Origin: Nitrosospira multiformis
GTDB taxonomy: Bacteria; Pseudomonadota; Gammaproteobacteria; Burkholderiales; Nitrosomonadaceae
Assembly: GCF_900110185.1 (NCBI RefSeq)
Contig: NZ_FOCT01000001.1
Location: 186,001 to 250,000, forward strand
Reading direction: 5' to 3'
DNA: 64,000 nt
Shown: one piece after another, positions 1 through 10,358 of the stretch
Numbering within the stretch: position 1 is the first letter of the stretch
Layout: every line of letters starts with the position of its first letter
Made by a program: the position numbers and the translations under genes
Notes under the pieces: model-generated
The model's database searches: none
What the model saw: the letters and a program-made list of their open reading frames with translations, nothing else
Told to the model about the DNA's origin: nothing

Positions 1-161
1 GTCTCTATTCGACTGAATACTCAGGTAACGGTTATAGCCACCCGTAGTCAGAACCACGGTCGGATAGCTCGCTTCCCTGTGGAATGACTTGGAGCATGTT
101 AACCATCAGCAGGAAACTTCTCTCCAGGTAAAGAATCCGTGCGTGAAATATTTTGCTGCCA

Positions 162-1097
162 TCAGCGTATATAATCGAACAAGGAAAGGCTTTGCACCTT
201 CAGAAATGCCTCTTGCGTAGCTTCCAGATAGGTCCGCTGCTGAGTCAGGTCACTGATGGCTTCAACGTAGTCCACATCCCGTAATTCCGACAACTGCTGT
301 TTGTACTGAATATTCAAATCTTCACCGCGTCCATTCAAGGCATCGATTTCCTTCATGCGCGTTCCTACCGATGCTTGCACCTTGAGCACATTATCGAGCG
401 CATTGGACAGGTTCACTTGCGCAGTATCCAGACCGGTGGCGAGGGCTGCCTTGCCCGCCGGGTCGGTTACCGGTGTTTCGAGTAAATCAGCCAGATCCGA
501 TAGCGTCTTGAACATGCTGTGGTAGCCGCCTCCCGCTGCAGGAATGCGTTCGAACACCTCTCGTCCTGACTCATTTACTGCAAGCTGCCGGGATGAGCTG
601 GCTTGTATCATGCGCAAGCCTTCATCGCCAACATATTGCACCCCGCTCCCGGTATCCTCAAACGGCTTGGTTGAACTCTGATAACCGGAAAAGAGATATT
701 GCCCGTTTACGTCCTTCCGGTTGGACAAACCTAGAAGTTCACCTAGACTCGTGCGCAATTCAGTGGCAATAGTTTCGCGTCCGCTGTCATTCAGCGTACC
801 GTTTCCGGCAGCCACGGTAAGCTCCTGCGCCCTTTGCAGCAGGGCTGTAATGCCGCCAAGAGTGCCTTCCAGCATGCTGAGGCTGGTCATGCCATTTTGC
901 CGGTTCAACGCGTATTGGCTGTTGACGGAGTCTGCCTCGGCAACATCGAGTGCCCGAACATACGCCGCCGGATTTGTGGACGGCGTGAGCACGCTGCGAC
1001 CGGTGCTTATCTGTTCGAAAGTTCTCATCTGTGCCGATTGCTGGCGGTGGATGGCAGCAAGTCCCGCCTCGTAACTGGTATTACTGCTGACGCGCAT
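162..1097 (-). CDS. flgL: Flagellar hook-filament junction protein FlgL (HAP3)
   Basis: FlgL joins the hook (via FlgK) to the flagellin filament outside the cell and leaves through the flagellar type III exporter. The 311-residue product has the flagellin-like N-terminal helical region (about residues 1-140) and a matching C-terminal helix ending LFDYIR, the two segments that pack together in the axial structure. Length is normal. The ATG is preceded by AAAGGAAT. It lies 136 bp downstream of flgK, and no separate promoter was seen, so it is probably co-transcribed with it. Identification is firm from end motifs and position. Confidence 0.95.
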   Translation of the reverse strand: MRVSSNTSYEAGLAAIHRQQSAQMRTFEQISTGRSVLTPSTNPAAYVRALDVAEADSVNSQYALNRQNGMTSLSMLEGTLGGITALLQRAQELTVAAGNGTLNDSGRETIATELRTSLGELLGLSNRKDVNGQYLFSGYQSSTKPFEDTGSGVQYVGDEGLRMIQASSSRQLAVNESGREVFERIPAAGGGYHSMFKTLSDLADLLETPVTDPAGKAALATGLDTAQVNLSNALDNVLKVQASVGTRMKEIDALNGRGEDLNIQYKQQLSELRDVDYVEAISDLTQQRTYLEATQEAFLKVQSLSLFDYIR

Positions 1098-1233
1098 TTT
1101 GATTCCTTTTTTCTATCTCATACTGATATGTTCTTGCATGTTCTTGCCATAGCCGGTGCTTGCACTGATCACACCGCTTCAAGCGTTCTCAGGATCCGTT
1201 TTCGCGAGCCGCACGCTTTTTTGCAGCGCGCTT

Positions 1234-3153
1234 TTACCTCGTTATCTCGAGTAGCGTATCGAACATCTGATTAGCTGTTTGTATCACCTTGCTCGCTGCC
1301 TGATACGCCTGCTGGTAACGCAGCAGGTTAGCCGCTTCCTCGTCGAGATTGACACCTGCTTCCGACTGCTGCAAAGCCCGGGTTTGGGTAAGCAGGGCAG
1401 CCTGCGCGTCGGCCGTGACCTCCAGTTCGCGCGTCTTGTTACCCATCAGGCTGACCAGTTGCCCGTATGCGCCCTGGTAGCTGGCTCCGCCGGCAGCCAA
1501 TGTGTTACTTGACTGCAATGCTCCCAGCAGCAAGGCATTGCGGTTATCAGCCACTCCATTCGTGTTCGGGCCGATACTGAACGTATCGCCCGGCTTGGGC
1601 GTTCCGGTAATCTGAACAGTCCAGCCATTAAACGTAATCAAGCCACCCGCAGTAAAGGGAACGCTGGTCGGATTTCCTGTGCCGGTACCGCTTACATCGA
1701 AAGTGGTGGCACTGGTAAAAGTAAGCGTGACCGCCTGTTGCAGATTGGGATCAGTGGGAGGCGGTGCGTTCACCGTGCCTGCGCTGATGCGGCCGGTTCC
1801 GGTATTTGTAGCAGGTGCGCTTGTCCGGATGGGTGCCGCCGCGGCGATCTTGCCAGTATCCTGAACCGCAACCGCGATCTGGCCGGCACCCTTTGCCGTC
1901 GGTCGAATAAGAAACTCATCTCCCGCCGCAACTGTTCCGGAAGCAAGGTTCAAGCGCACGCCATCCACTGTATGAGGGAAGGTAGCAAAAGTCTGAGTAT
2001 TCCCTTCCACTCCATTGCGGATGGGTTTCAGGGTATAGTTGGCGCCATCAAAACTCAGACGATAATCGCTGACGTCCAGATCGCGATAATTGACGATTTC
2101 GGCGTCAATGACTGCGCTGCCGGTATTGTCTGTCGACGCTGCTACCACCGGACTCGGTGTAGTAAAAAAATTACCCCCCAGGTTACCTTGCGCATCTTGT
2201 CCCAACCGGTGCTGTTCGTTAAAGGTTCCTGCCAAACCGATCGCCACCCGCCCCAGCCCGTTCCGTACCGCATCAATGATCTCGTTGCGAAATTGCAGCA
2301 ACCCGCCAAGCTTACCTCCATCCAGGTTGGCCTCCTTGAGCGGAATACTGCTGCCGCCCATAACATGGGCAATCTCGAGGCGGTCGGCATCCATTGTGGA
2401 TGGTCTGGCAGTAAGCTGAAACGCTTGCGAACCCATTACCAGGGGCTGGCCTCCCCCCAGGAAAACACTATACCCCCCATCACTCTGCACCACCACTGGG
2501 GCGCGAACCTCGTCGTTGAGCTGCGCCACCAACTCATCGCGCTGATCCCGCAAGTCGTTCGCCGGCTGGCCGTTGGCAGAACTCTCGGCCATGTTGATGG
2601 TTTCATTCAATTTTGCGATTCGCGCTCCCAAGGTATTGATAAGCGAAGTGCTGTTCTCGATTTGCCTGTTTACCCCTTCCTGGATTTCATCCAGCTGGCT
2701 GTTCATTGAGTGAAACTGCCGTACCAGCACCTCTGCATTCGACAGCATGGATTGGCGCGATGCCGCTTCAGTGGGATTTGTCGCGATTTCCTGAAGGCTG
2801 CTGAAGAAATCCTGCAAGGCAGGCGACAGACCCGAACCGCCGATGGAACCGGCCAGCAGGCTGTCGATCTGCTTCATCTGGGAAAAGTATGTTTCCAGCT
2901 GACTGGATTCAGTTCCAGCCTGTGCAACCTGTTTGGAGAGAAACTGGTTATAAGCCCGCTTTACTGTATCGACCTGCACACCCTGACCAATAAATCCACT
3001 GCCCGTAGCCCTGGCGTCACTGGTCGACTGGATAACCTGCTGACGGGTGTAACCTGGAGTTGCGGTATTGCTGATGTTATGTCCCGTAACGAGCAATCCT
3101 CGCTGGGCAGCCTGGAGCGCACTGAGTCCAATGCCGAAAATACCATTACTCAT
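1234..3153 (-). CDS. flgK: Flagellar hook-associated protein FlgK (HAP1)
   Basis: FlgK is the first junction protein on the hook tip. The 639-residue protein opens with the flagellar rod/hook N-terminal motif (FGIGLSALQAAQRGL, then NISNTATPGYTRQ) and closes with the C-terminal axial motif around NLDEEAANLLRYQQAYQA. The middle, about residues 330-540, is low-identity, threonine- and glycine-rich beta structure, as expected for the exposed domains. Start is ATG at 3153. A FliA-type promoter lies 50 bp upstream in the flgJ-flgK gap, which makes flgKL a late transcription unit separate from the flgB-J operon. Confidence 0.95.
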   Translation of the reverse strand: MSNGIFGIGLSALQAAQRGLLVTGHNISNTATPGYTRQQVIQSTSDARATGSGFIGQGVQVDTVKRAYNQFLSKQVAQAGTESSQLETYFSQMKQIDSLLAGSIGGSGLSPALQDFFSSLQEIATNPTEAASRQSMLSNAEVLVRQFHSMNSQLDEIQEGVNRQIENSTSLINTLGARIAKLNETINMAESSANGQPANDLRDQRDELVAQLNDEVRAPVVVQSDGGYSVFLGGGQPLVMGSQAFQLTARPSTMDADRLEIAHVMGGSSIPLKEANLDGGKLGGLLQFRNEIIDAVRNGLGRVAIGLAGTFNEQHRLGQDAQGNLGGNFFTTPSPVVAASTDNTGSAVIDAEIVNYRDLDVSDYRLSFDGANYTLKPIRNGVEGNTQTFATFPHTVDGVRLNLASGTVAAGDEFLIRPTAKGAGQIAVAVQDTGKIAAAAPIRTSAPATNTGTGRISAGTVNAPPPTDPNLQQAVTLTFTSATTFDVSGTGTGNPTSVPFTAGGLITFNGWTVQITGTPKPGDTFSIGPNTNGVADNRNALLLGALQSSNTLAAGGASYQGAYGQLVSLMGNKTRELEVTADAQAALLTQTRALQQSEAGVNLDEEAANLLRYQQAYQAASKVIQTANQMFDTLLEITR

Positions 3154-3202
3154 GGTTATACCCTATCTCTGTCAGTAGACTGCTCTGAATGTCGTGCATA
3201 TA

Positions 3203-3229
3203 TTGACGGCATCGGGTTGAAAATATTTA
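3203..3229 (-). promoter_or_regulatory. FliA (sigma-28) type promoter of flgK
   Basis: Read on the minus strand: TAAATATT, an 11-base spacer, then GCCGTCAA. The sigma-28 consensus is TAAAGTTT-N11-GCCGATAA, so each half matches 6 of 8 and the spacer is exact. The start point would fall about 45 bp before the flgK ATG. fliA itself is in the window and flgK is normally a late gene, so the context fits. Seen by eye only. Confidence 0.6.
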
Positions 3230-3286
3230 GGGGGACGGAGAAATCCTCCGAAAGATTTGCTGCCGGTTCTTACCCCTTATGGAGGC

Positions 3287-4339
3287 TCAGGACCAGGGAG
3301 TGGTCCTGATAATCCGGCCTAACTTGTCTCCATAGGCCGGATCCGTAGCATAGCCGGCTCGCTGCAGGGCATGGGCGAATCCTTCGGCATCGAACTTCTG
3401 TACCGCTTGCCTGAGTACTTCCGTGTAGCGTGGATTGGTGCTCAAAAGGTTGGCGTAGTCGCGGAAAGCTTCGGCGTAGGATGGATAAGCGCGAAATTTC
3501 TCCACCTTTTTATGTGCAATGCCATTGATATATTCTGTCGTAACCGCTTCCACCACAGGCCCCTTCCAGCCGGCCCCCGCTTTTATGCCAAACAGATTGT
3601 GGCTGTGGGTTCCATCCGTAGCACGCAGCTCGCGTTTTCCCCATCCGCTTTCCAGTGCTGCCTGCCCGAGCATGAACTGGACCGGAATACCTGTTGCCTG
3701 GCTCACTTCCTGGGCATATGCCCCTACCCTTGCCTTGAACTCGGACACATGCGCAGGTATTCCGCTCGCCTGCGACCCCTCCTGTTCCAATCTGGATGGA
3801 GCTGACTGTCCCGCTCCAGACCACCCTGGTTGACCTCGCTGCTCGATCTGTCCGCGTTTTGCGAATTCCTTCTGTCCCTCTATTTCCTGCAGTCGTTCCT
3901 GCATCTCTACTGTCGGTGCGTACCCCCGCAAACCCGGATGCTTCCCTGTCTCCGCTGGAGAGCGTAGCGTTGATTGATCCAAGGCATGGCTATAGGGGTT
4001 TTGCGGAGTCTCCGCTTTTTCCGTCGGATCAGGCGGCGCAGCATGGCGCAACTGACGCACCATGATCTCGGCAAGACCAATGCCGCGCGCAGCCATGGTC
4101 TGGGAAAACTGTTGATCCAGCATCGAGAGATACAATCGGCTCTGCTCGCTCTCCATCAGATCGTCTTTAGGGGTGGCATCGCGCATGCTTTTCAACAGCA
4201 TGTTCAGAAAGAGAGCTTCGAACTGCCTGGCTGCGGCTTCAAGACCCGCCTCGCCGGTTTTTTTTGATTCCACGCGTAGCCCGTTTACCGCCTGGACATC
4301 AAGGGCGAAGCGCGTGGATAGATCGACCGGAGCAACCAT
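3287..4339 (-). CDS. flgJ: Flagellar rod-assembly peptidoglycan hydrolase FlgJ
   Basis: FlgJ caps the growing rod and cuts peptidoglycan in the periplasm so that the rod can pass. Of 350 residues, about 30-110 form the rod-binding domain (EAAARQFEALFLNMLLKSMR). A variable Gln/Pro/Ser-rich linker follows, and about 195-350 form the glucosaminidase domain with the catalytic Glu230 in QAALESGWGKREL. This two-domain form is typical of Beta- and Gammaproteobacteria. Its ATG overlaps the flgI stop (ATGA), which implies translational coupling. The linker is longer than in enteric FlgJ. Confidence 0.95.
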   Translation of the reverse strand: MVAPVDLSTRFALDVQAVNGLRVESKKTGEAGLEAAARQFEALFLNMLLKSMRDATPKDDLMESEQSRLYLSMLDQQFSQTMAARGIGLAEIMVRQLRHAAPPDPTEKAETPQNPYSHALDQSTLRSPAETGKHPGLRGYAPTVEMQERLQEIEGQKEFAKRGQIEQRGQPGWSGAGQSAPSRLEQEGSQASGIPAHVSEFKARVGAYAQEVSQATGIPVQFMLGQAALESGWGKRELRATDGTHSHNLFGIKAGAGWKGPVVEAVTTEYINGIAHKKVEKFRAYPSYAEAFRDYANLLSTNPRYTEVLRQAVQKFDAEGFAHALQRAGYATDPAYGDKLGRIIRTTPWS

Positions 4340-5472
4340 CAGATGATTTCCAGCTCAGCCCGCAGTGCACCGGCTGACTTCATCGCCTGCAAAATCGCCA
4401 GCAGATCCTGCGGCGTCGCACCGATCGCGTTCAATGCCTTTACCACTTCGGCCAGCGAAGCGCCTTCAACCATCGTCAACATACCCGACTCCTGCTTGAT
4501 TTCTATGGTCGAGCGCTGCGCCTGCACAGTCCGCCCCGATGAAAATGGTCCAGGCTGGCTGATCACGGGTTCCGTACTGATAACAACCGTCAGGTTCCCG
4601 TGAGCAATCGCGCATTGATCCACCGTTGCCGCCTGATTCATGACCACTGAACCCGTGCGGCTATTCACGATCACTCGAGCCGGCATTTGTGCGGGATTGA
4701 TGGTAAGGCTTTCCATCTCCGCCAGAAATCCCACCCTTTGATCGCTTCCCGCGGGTGTCCGTACCTGGATCGCCCGGCCATCCAGCGCAGCAGCGGTGCC
4801 CATGCCGAAGCGGGTGTTGACCGCATCCACGATCCGTTTCGCTGTGGAGAAATCGATTGTATTCAGTTCAAGGCGGATCATGTCATTCTGCCCCAGTGCT
4901 ACCGGTACTGCGCGTTCGACTGTCGCTCCCCCGGGAATACGACCGGCGTTCAGATGATTGACCTGGACTTTACTTCCGCTGGCAGCGGCGCCTATTCCAC
5001 CGACCAGCAGGTTACCCTGAGCCACCCCGTAGACCTGACCGTCGATTCCCTTGAGCGGAGTCATCAGCAGGGTACCTCCGCGCAAGCTCCTGGCGTTACC
5101 CATGCTGGATACCGTGACGTCGATCGCCTGGCCCGGCTGGGTAAGCGGTGGAAGCGCAGCTGTCACCATTACAGCCGCCACATTCCGCAACCGCATGTTC
5201 GTTCCGGGCGGCACATTGACACCCAGCTGCATCAACATGTTATTAAGACTTTGAATGGTAAATGGTGTCTGAACGGTCTGATCACCTGTCCCATCCAGTC
5301 CCACTACCAGTCCATAGCCGATGAGCTGGTTGGTGCGTATACCCTGAATCGAGGCGAGATCCTTGATGCGCTCTGCCTGAACAGGCATGGAAAAGGTCCA
5401 TAAACCCACCCATACGCAGAAGAAAGCGAACCAGACCGGGGCAGCGATTCCTGTTGAAATCGGGTATCTCAT
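4339..5472 (-). CDS. flgI: Flagellar P-ring protein FlgI
   Basis: FlgI is the periplasmic P-ring subunit that acts as a bushing for the rod in the peptidoglycan layer. The product starts with a Sec signal peptide (hydrophobic stretch ending PVQA) and continues with the family hallmark [22 protein letters not shown] chose the ATG at 5472 because GAGGT lies 7 bases upstream; a TTG at 5508 would add 12 residues and overlap flgH, with no ribosome site. The resulting 377 residues match the family. It ends ATGA-overlapped with flgJ. Confidence 0.95.
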   Translation of the reverse strand: MRYPISTGIAAPVWFAFFCVWVGLWTFSMPVQAERIKDLASIQGIRTNQLIGYGLVVGLDGTGDQTVQTPFTIQSLNNMLMQLGVNVPPGTNMRLRNVAAVMVTAALPPLTQPGQAIDVTVSSMGNARSLRGGTLLMTPLKGIDGQVYGVAQGNLLVGGIGAAASGSKVQVNHLNAGRIPGGATVERAVPVALGQNDMIRLELNTIDFSTAKRIVDAVNTRFGMGTAAALDGRAIQVRTPAGSDQRVGFLAEMESLTINPAQMPARVIVNSRTGSVVMNQAATVDQCAIAHGNLTVVISTEPVISQPGPFSSGRTVQAQRSTIEIKQESGMLTMVEGASLAEVVKALNAIGATPQDLLAILQAMKSAGALRAELEII

Positions 5473-5494
5473 GGATTTACCTCGTGCGCGCACT

Positions 5495-6187
5495 TCAGAA
5501 TGGCGCAACGGTCAGAAAGAAGCGTGAAAGCCAGCCCATGGTTTGCGCCTCGTCGATATAGCCATTCGCCTTATACTCGATTCGCGCATCCGCCACTTGG
5601 ATCGATGATACCGTGTTGTTGATCACCGTTTCCGGGCGCACAACGCCAGAGAAACGGATGTATTCCGAGCCCTGGGTCATTGCCAGCTGCTTTTCGCCAC
5701 TTACTACCAGATAACTGTTGGGCAGCACATCGATCACGGTAACGGTAATCGTGCCGCTAAAATTATTGGTGGAAGCCGCCTCGCCCTTACCTGCGAAATC
5801 ATTGGACGAGGATGCCCCGAGATCGATTTTTTTTGTGATAGGCACCCCAAACACGATTGGCGGAATTCCGAAGCTTACGTCGCCATTCTTGTTGGCGCTG
5901 CTGTTGGAGCGTTTGCTGGCATTGGTTCGCTCGGTGAGGAGAATCACCAGCGTATCACCGATCTGGCGCGCCCGTCGGTCGATGAACAAGGTATGGTATT
6001 GATTAGCATCCTGATAAACCGATCCATTGCCAGGCGGCGGTGCGGGCAGCGCCGCACGCGCAGACATAGGTTGTTGAACGATTGGCGCAGGCGGCGGCAG
6101 GCTGACGCAACCGGAGAGCGCGAGCAGCACCCATGTCATGAAACCGAGAACTCGTGCGCGTCGCTTCGCTGAGAAACTCAAAACCAT
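5495..6187 (-). CDS. flgH: Flagellar L-ring lipoprotein FlgH
   Basis: FlgH forms the L-ring in the outer membrane. The 230-residue precursor has a lipoprotein signal with lipobox LSGC (lipidated Cys27) and the conserved core [20 protein letters not shown], followed by the [11 protein letters not shown] region. The C-terminus ends in a short aromatic stretch (FFLTVAPF), as in homologues. The ATG at 6187 has only a weak ribosome site. It sits between flgG and flgI in the standard operon order. Confidence 0.95.
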   Translation of the reverse strand: MVLSFSAKRRARVLGFMTWVLLALSGCVSLPPPAPIVQQPMSARAALPAPPPGNGSVYQDANQYHTLFIDRRARQIGDTLVILLTERTNASKRSNSSANKNGDVSFGIPPIVFGVPITKKIDLGASSSNDFAGKGEAASTNNFSGTITVTVIDVLPNSYLVVSGEKQLAMTQGSEYIRFSGVVRPETVINNTVSSIQVADARIEYKANGYIDEAQTMGWLSRFFLTVAPF

Positions 6188-6265
6188 TTTGTGCCGCCAT
6201 GATTCTTGATTGTCATCGCCGCTTCAGCCGCAGACATTTGAATGTTCGAGCCGGTTACTGCCAAT

Positions 6266-7048
6266 CTATAGCTGGGTCAGGCGTTGCAACATCTGGTCCG
6301 ACGTTTGCACCGACTTGCTATTGATCTCGTATGCCCGTTGGGTCTGAATCATATTGACCAGTTCCTCCACCACGTTGACATTGGAGGTTTCCACATATCC
6401 CTGGTTGAGTAACCCGGCCCCATCCATACCGGGATTGGTAACGTTAGGAGTGCCGCTGGATGCTGTTTCCACATAAAGATTTTCGCCCACGCTCTGCAAG
6501 CCGGCAGGATTGACAAATGTGGCAAGCTGCAGATTGCCCACTTGAACGGGTGTAGTGGAATCCTGGGTGGTTACGGAAACGATGCCATCACGACCCACTG
6601 TGATGCTCTGGGCATTCGGCGGAATGGTGATCGCAGGTTGAACGTAATAGCCACTGGACGTTACCAGTTGCCCCTCGAAATCGGTCTGAAACGAACCGTC
6701 CCGGGTGTAGGCTGTCGATCCGTCGGGTCGCAGCACCTGGAAAAATCCCTGTCCCTGGATAGCGACGTCCTTGGAATTTCCGGTCTGCTGCAGGTTGCCC
6801 TGAGTAAATACATGCTCGGTGGCAACAGGTCTGACGCCGGTTCCGAGCTGCAGGCCGGAAGGCAGCTGGGTTTGCTGTGAGGATTGTGCGCCCGGCTGGC
6901 GAAGTGTCTGGTACAGCAGGTCTTCAAAAACGGCGCGCGACCGCTTGAAGCCGTTCGTGCTGACATTCGCCAGGTTATTGGCAATGACATCCATCTGCGT
7001 CTGCTGCGCATCAAGCCCGGTCTTGGAAATCCAAAGTGATCGAATCAC
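6266..7048 (-). CDS. flgG: Flagellar distal rod protein FlgG
   Basis: FlgG builds the distal rod. The 260-residue protein carries the rod-family N-terminus ([24 protein letters not shown]) and the C-terminal [21 protein letters not shown] motif. Both ends are helical and pack in the axial tube, with a hook-like beta domain in between. Start is GTG at 7048 with GGAG 6 bases upstream. The length equals the usual 260 residues, and it follows flgF in the operon. Confidence 0.96.
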   Translation of the reverse strand: MIRSLWISKTGLDAQQTQMDVIANNLANVSTNGFKRSRAVFEDLLYQTLRQPGAQSSQQTQLPSGLQLGTGVRPVATEHVFTQGNLQQTGNSKDVAIQGQGFFQVLRPDGSTAYTRDGSFQTDFEGQLVTSSGYYVQPAITIPPNAQSITVGRDGIVSVTTQDSTTPVQVGNLQLATFVNPAGLQSVGENLYVETASSGTPNVTNPGMDGAGLLNQGYVETSNVNVVEELVNMIQTQRAYEINSKSVQTSDQMLQRLTQL

Positions 7049-7140
7049 ATCAACTCCATGAAAAATTATTTTCTATCATCTGGTTACAATCACTCATCAA
7101 AGTGACGTATCAATACGGATGTGCAGAATCCTTCCCTACC

Positions 7141-7893
7141 TCACCCGCTGATCGACAGGAGCTGGCTCGCCCGTTGGGCGTTGCCTTCCGCATTCTGCAA
7201 CAGCTTCATATGCGTCTCGAACTGGCGGGAAAGGGAAATCATGTCCACCATCGCCTCCACGACATTGACGTTGCTCCCCTCCAGCGCACCGCTGCTCAAG
7301 GTAACGTTTCCATCCGCCTCCGCCTCACCACCGCCACTGAGCCGGAAGAGCCCGTCGGCACCGCGAACGAGCTGCGCCTCAGGCGGATCAACGAGCTTGA
7401 TCCGACCCACTGCGACAGCCAGATTGGGTTCGCTCGTCCCTGCCCCGGTCGGCACCGTGGAAATCGTACCGTCGGTGCCTATGGTAACTTTCGCATTGGG
7501 CTGGATGGAAATCAGCCCGGTATCGCCCAGTACGTTCAACCCGTCGCGGGTCTGCAATACACCATTGGCACTGACATGAAGATCGCCGTTGCGAGTATAA
7601 GCCTCGGTACCGTCCGCCAGTTGTACTGCGATCCACCCGGCTCCCTGTATTGCTACGTCAAGTTCACGTGCGGTGTTCTGCACTGTGCCCGGACGGAAAT
7701 CCGCCCCGACACTTGAATCCACCACAAATGCCCTCGTAGCGAGGGTATCGCTGAACACCGGCACAGCGCGCAGCGCATTTATTTCAGCGCGGTATCCGGG
7801 AGTGTTCGCGTTCGCCAGATTGTGAGATACCGCAGCGTGCTGTCCCAGCGCATGCTTCGCCCCCGTCATGGCAACATAAATCATGCGATCCAT
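7141..7893 (-). CDS. flgF: Flagellar proximal rod protein FlgF
   Basis: FlgF is a proximal rod subunit. The 250-residue product starts MDRMIYVAMTGAKHALGQHA, continues HNLANANTPGYRAE, and ends with the axial motif NVVEAMVDMISLSRQFETHMK. ATG start with GGAGTAAAT directly upstream. It differs from FlgG by the shorter N-terminus and the VAMTGA motif. A GTPPE-poor, alanine- and valine-rich middle part forms the beta domain. Position between flgE and flgG supports the call. Confidence 0.95.
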   Translation of the reverse strand: MDRMIYVAMTGAKHALGQHAAVSHNLANANTPGYRAEINALRAVPVFSDTLATRAFVVDSSVGADFRPGTVQNTARELDVAIQGAGWIAVQLADGTEAYTRNGDLHVSANGVLQTRDGLNVLGDTGLISIQPNAKVTIGTDGTISTVPTGAGTSEPNLAVAVGRIKLVDPPEAQLVRGADGLFRLSGGGEAEADGNVTLSSGALEGSNVNVVEAMVDMISLSRQFETHMKLLQNAEGNAQRASQLLSISG

Positions 7894-7923
7894 ATTTACT
7901 CCAGTGATTGCCTGCTAGTCGGA

Positions 7924-9144
7924 TTACTTCAGATTCACCACTGTCTGAAGTATCTGATCCTGAGTCTTGATCGTCTGGGCATTGGCCTGGTATACACGCT
8001 GGGCCGTAATCATATTGACAAGCTCGGAGGTAAGCTCCACGTTCGAATCCTCAATCGCGCCGGCCTGTAGCACACCCAGACCCCCGGTATTCGGCGCCGC
8101 TACCAGCGCAGCGCCTGAAGCGGCGCTTTCTTTCCAGGTATTATTGCCCACTGCTTGCAAACCCTGAGGATTGGCGAAATTGGCCAGCGCGATCTGCCCC
8201 ATGGAGAGAAATTTACCGTTGGAATAACTGCCGCTTACGACTCCATCCTCGCTGATAGAGAAACCAGTGAGCTGGCCGGATGCATACCCGTCCTGCGATA
8301 ACGCATTGATACCGAAATTGGAACCAAACTGGGTCGTGTTTGCGAAATCGATATCGAAAGCGAGGGGACTGGCTCCGGTAGTGACGGGAGCCGTCACACT
8401 GAAGCTGCTGGAGCTCAAGGGGTCGAGGCTGCCGTTGGACAAGAAATTCAATGTGCCAATCGACAGCCCGCCATTGAGGAGAGTGCCATCGTTGGCAGCG
8501 AACACATCCCAGCTATTGGCTGCCGTCTTGACGAAATATGTCGATAATGGAGTCGAATTACCCAGGCTGTCATAGACCGAAAGCGACGTTGAGCTGTGAT
8601 AAGTCGCCGGATCCGTCAGATCGAAGGCGGCCGCACTCAACGGCGTCCCGCGCGAATCGAGATTGACCAATGCGTTCACCCGCGTCGTGGTGACAGGTGG
8701 CAGGTCCGCAGTGGAAAGCCTTAAATCGGTAGCCGTGCCGGTATTGATCTGTCCGGTCGAGTTGGCCATATAGCCGGTAAGACGGAGGCCACTGCTGTTG
8801 ACGATATAACCATCCTTGTCCGGATGAAACTGGCCGTTGCGCGAATAACTGATCGTGCCCTGATCGCTTAAACGGTAGAAACCTGCACCGCTGATGGCGA
8901 TATCGAATGGATTGTTGGATACGGTAATACTTCCCTGGCTGAATTGCTGAGCAATTCCGGCTAGCTTGACACCTATGCCGGCCTGCGTGCCACCGCCGCC
9001 CGACAGCGAATTGGCGAACATATCCGCAAACTGTGCCTGTGACTGCTTGAAGCCCACAGTATTTGTATTGGCCACATTATTACCGATGACCTCGAGGTTT
9101 TTCGATGCCGCATTCAAACCACTTAAACCCTGCTGAAAACTCAT
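7924..9144 (-). CDS. flgE: Flagellar hook protein FlgE
   Basis: FlgE polymerises into the hook, the universal joint between rod and filament. The 406-residue protein begins MSFQQGLSGLNAASKNLEVI and ends with NVELTSELVNMITAQRVYQA and ILQTVVNLK, the axial ends. The middle has Ser/Thr/Gly-rich surface domains. Length is close to enteric FlgE (about 400). ATG start after GGGGAG. Its export substrate partner, the cap protein FlgD, is encoded just upstream. Confidence 0.96.
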   Translation of the reverse strand: MSFQQGLSGLNAASKNLEVIGNNVANTNTVGFKQSQAQFADMFANSLSGGGGTQAGIGVKLAGIAQQFSQGSITVSNNPFDIAISGAGFYRLSDQGTISYSRNGQFHPDKDGYIVNSSGLRLTGYMANSTGQINTGTATDLRLSTADLPPVTTTRVNALVNLDSRGTPLSAAAFDLTDPATYHSSTSLSVYDSLGNSTPLSTYFVKTAANSWDVFAANDGTLLNGGLSIGTLNFLSNGSLDPLSSSSFSVTAPVTTGASPLAFDIDFANTTQFGSNFGINALSQDGYASGQLTGFSISEDGVVSGSYSNGKFLSMGQIALANFANPQGLQAVGNNTWKESAASGAALVAAPNTGGLGVLQAGAIEDSNVELTSELVNMITAQRVYQANAQTIKTQDQILQTVVNLK

Positions 9145-9246
9145 ATCTTTCGCTCCCCTGCCTGTTCGTTCGTACTGAATACCGTGATAAATGCCAATGT
9201 CCTGTAGCTGAGCCGCTTTCGGCCGCCCGCCCTTCCCTACCTCAGC

Positions 9247-9915
9247 CTAAAAAATCTGCCTGATATCGGCCAATCCGACCATTCCCAGGCTGCCGACGTC
9301 CAATTGCACGCCTTGATTTCCCTGGGATACGCCTTGAACGATTGCCGCCGCCAATGCCTGTACTTCCACCTTCTGATCGCCACGCAGCGCGGCAACGCTT
9401 ATGCTGTAATTCCCGTCCGCTGCCTGACTGCCATCACTCGTCTTGCCATCCCAGGCCAATTCGAGTGAGCCCGCCGCCTGAGGACCGAGATTCATGACTT
9501 GAATCTCGCGGCCGGCTGCGTCATGTATTCTTACCTTCACCTGATCCGCGGGTTGCGTCAGTTCAATACCGAATCGCGCCGCTCCGCCGGCCAACTGCAG
9601 GGCAGAGCCAGGCACAAGCACCTCTCTTCCGATCATGCCGGCGGCTTGCAGCGATTGCCCGGCAGTAAAACTGTCGGCAATGGTTCGAATGGTCGCATTA
9701 AGTCTCTCGACACCGTTCACGGTACTGATTTGAGCAAGCTGTGTGGTAACTTGTGCGTTGTCGAGAGGATTGAGCGGATCCTGATTTTTCATTTGGGTAA
9801 CCAGCAGCTTGAGAAACCGGTCCTGCAAGTCTTCTTCTGCCGGTTTGGCAGCGCTTCTGGTTCCATAAGCGGCAAATGGGTTACTTGTCGACTGTGTATT
9901 CTGGATAGTACTCAT
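9247..9915 (-). CDS. flgD: Flagellar hook-capping scaffold FlgD
   Basis: FlgD is the temporary cap that guides hook assembly. In the 222-residue product, about residues 28-75 hold the conserved LQDRFLKLLVTQMKNQDPLNPLDNAQ segment (given here in parts: DRFLKLLVTQM and NQDPLNPLDN), and the C-terminal half is the FlgD Ig-like/tudor-like region with WDGKTSDG. ATG at 9915, AGGAAA upstream. It lies 9 bp after flgC and about 100 bp before flgE. Confidence 0.95.
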   Translation of the reverse strand: MSTIQNTQSTSNPFAAYGTRSAAKPAEEDLQDRFLKLLVTQMKNQDPLNPLDNAQVTTQLAQISTVNGVERLNATIRTIADSFTAGQSLQAAGMIGREVLVPGSALQLAGGAARFGIELTQPADQVKVRIHDAAGREIQVMNLGPQAAGSLELAWDGKTSDGSQAADGNYSISVAALRGDQKVEVQALAAAIVQGVSQGNQGVQLDVGSLGMVGLADIRQIF

Positions 9916-9924
9916 GGAGATTTC

Positions 9925-10344
9925 CTATTGTCCGATCGTGAGGGTTTTCAGCAGTAATGTCTTCGCGGTATTCATCATGTCCACATTGTTCTGGTACGAG
10001 CGCGAAGCAGAAATCATATCGACCATCTCTTCCACTACATTTACATTCGGCATGGTGACAAATCCCTCCGGATTCGCCATCGGATGCGAAGGTTCGTATA
10101 CCATCTTCATGGGGGATTGATCCTCGATTACCCCGGAGACCCTCACACCGTGGGTACCATTTGAGATACCGTTATCCCCTAGAGGCGAAGTGCTCATGAA
10201 CACGACCTGCTTTGCCTTGTACGGCTGTCCATTGGAACTCGCCGCGCTGTCCGCGTTTGCCAGATTGCTTGCAACCACATTGAGGCGCTGATTCTGGGCT
10301 GTCATGGCCGAACCGGCCACGGTAAAGATATTGAAAAGAGACAT
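9925..10344 (-). CDS. flgC: Flagellar proximal rod protein FlgC
   Basis: FlgC is a proximal rod subunit of 139 residues, a normal length. It has the rod N-terminus ([24 protein letters not shown]) and the C-terminal motif [26 protein letters not shown] start with GGGGGAAAG upstream. It follows flgB by 14 bp in the operon. Confidence 0.96.
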   Translation of the reverse strand: MSLFNIFTVAGSAMTAQNQRLNVVASNLANADSAASSNGQPYKAKQVVFMSTSPLGDNGISNGTHGVRVSGVIEDQSPMKMVYEPSHPMANPEGFVTMPNVNVVEEMVDMISASRSYQNNVDMMNTAKTLLLKTLTIGQ

Positions 10345-10358
10345 ATTCCGCTTTCCCC

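Noticed and set aside
1738..2709. 323-residue plus-strand frame
   Set aside because: It is antisense to flgK, with Cys/His/Arg-rich shadow composition.
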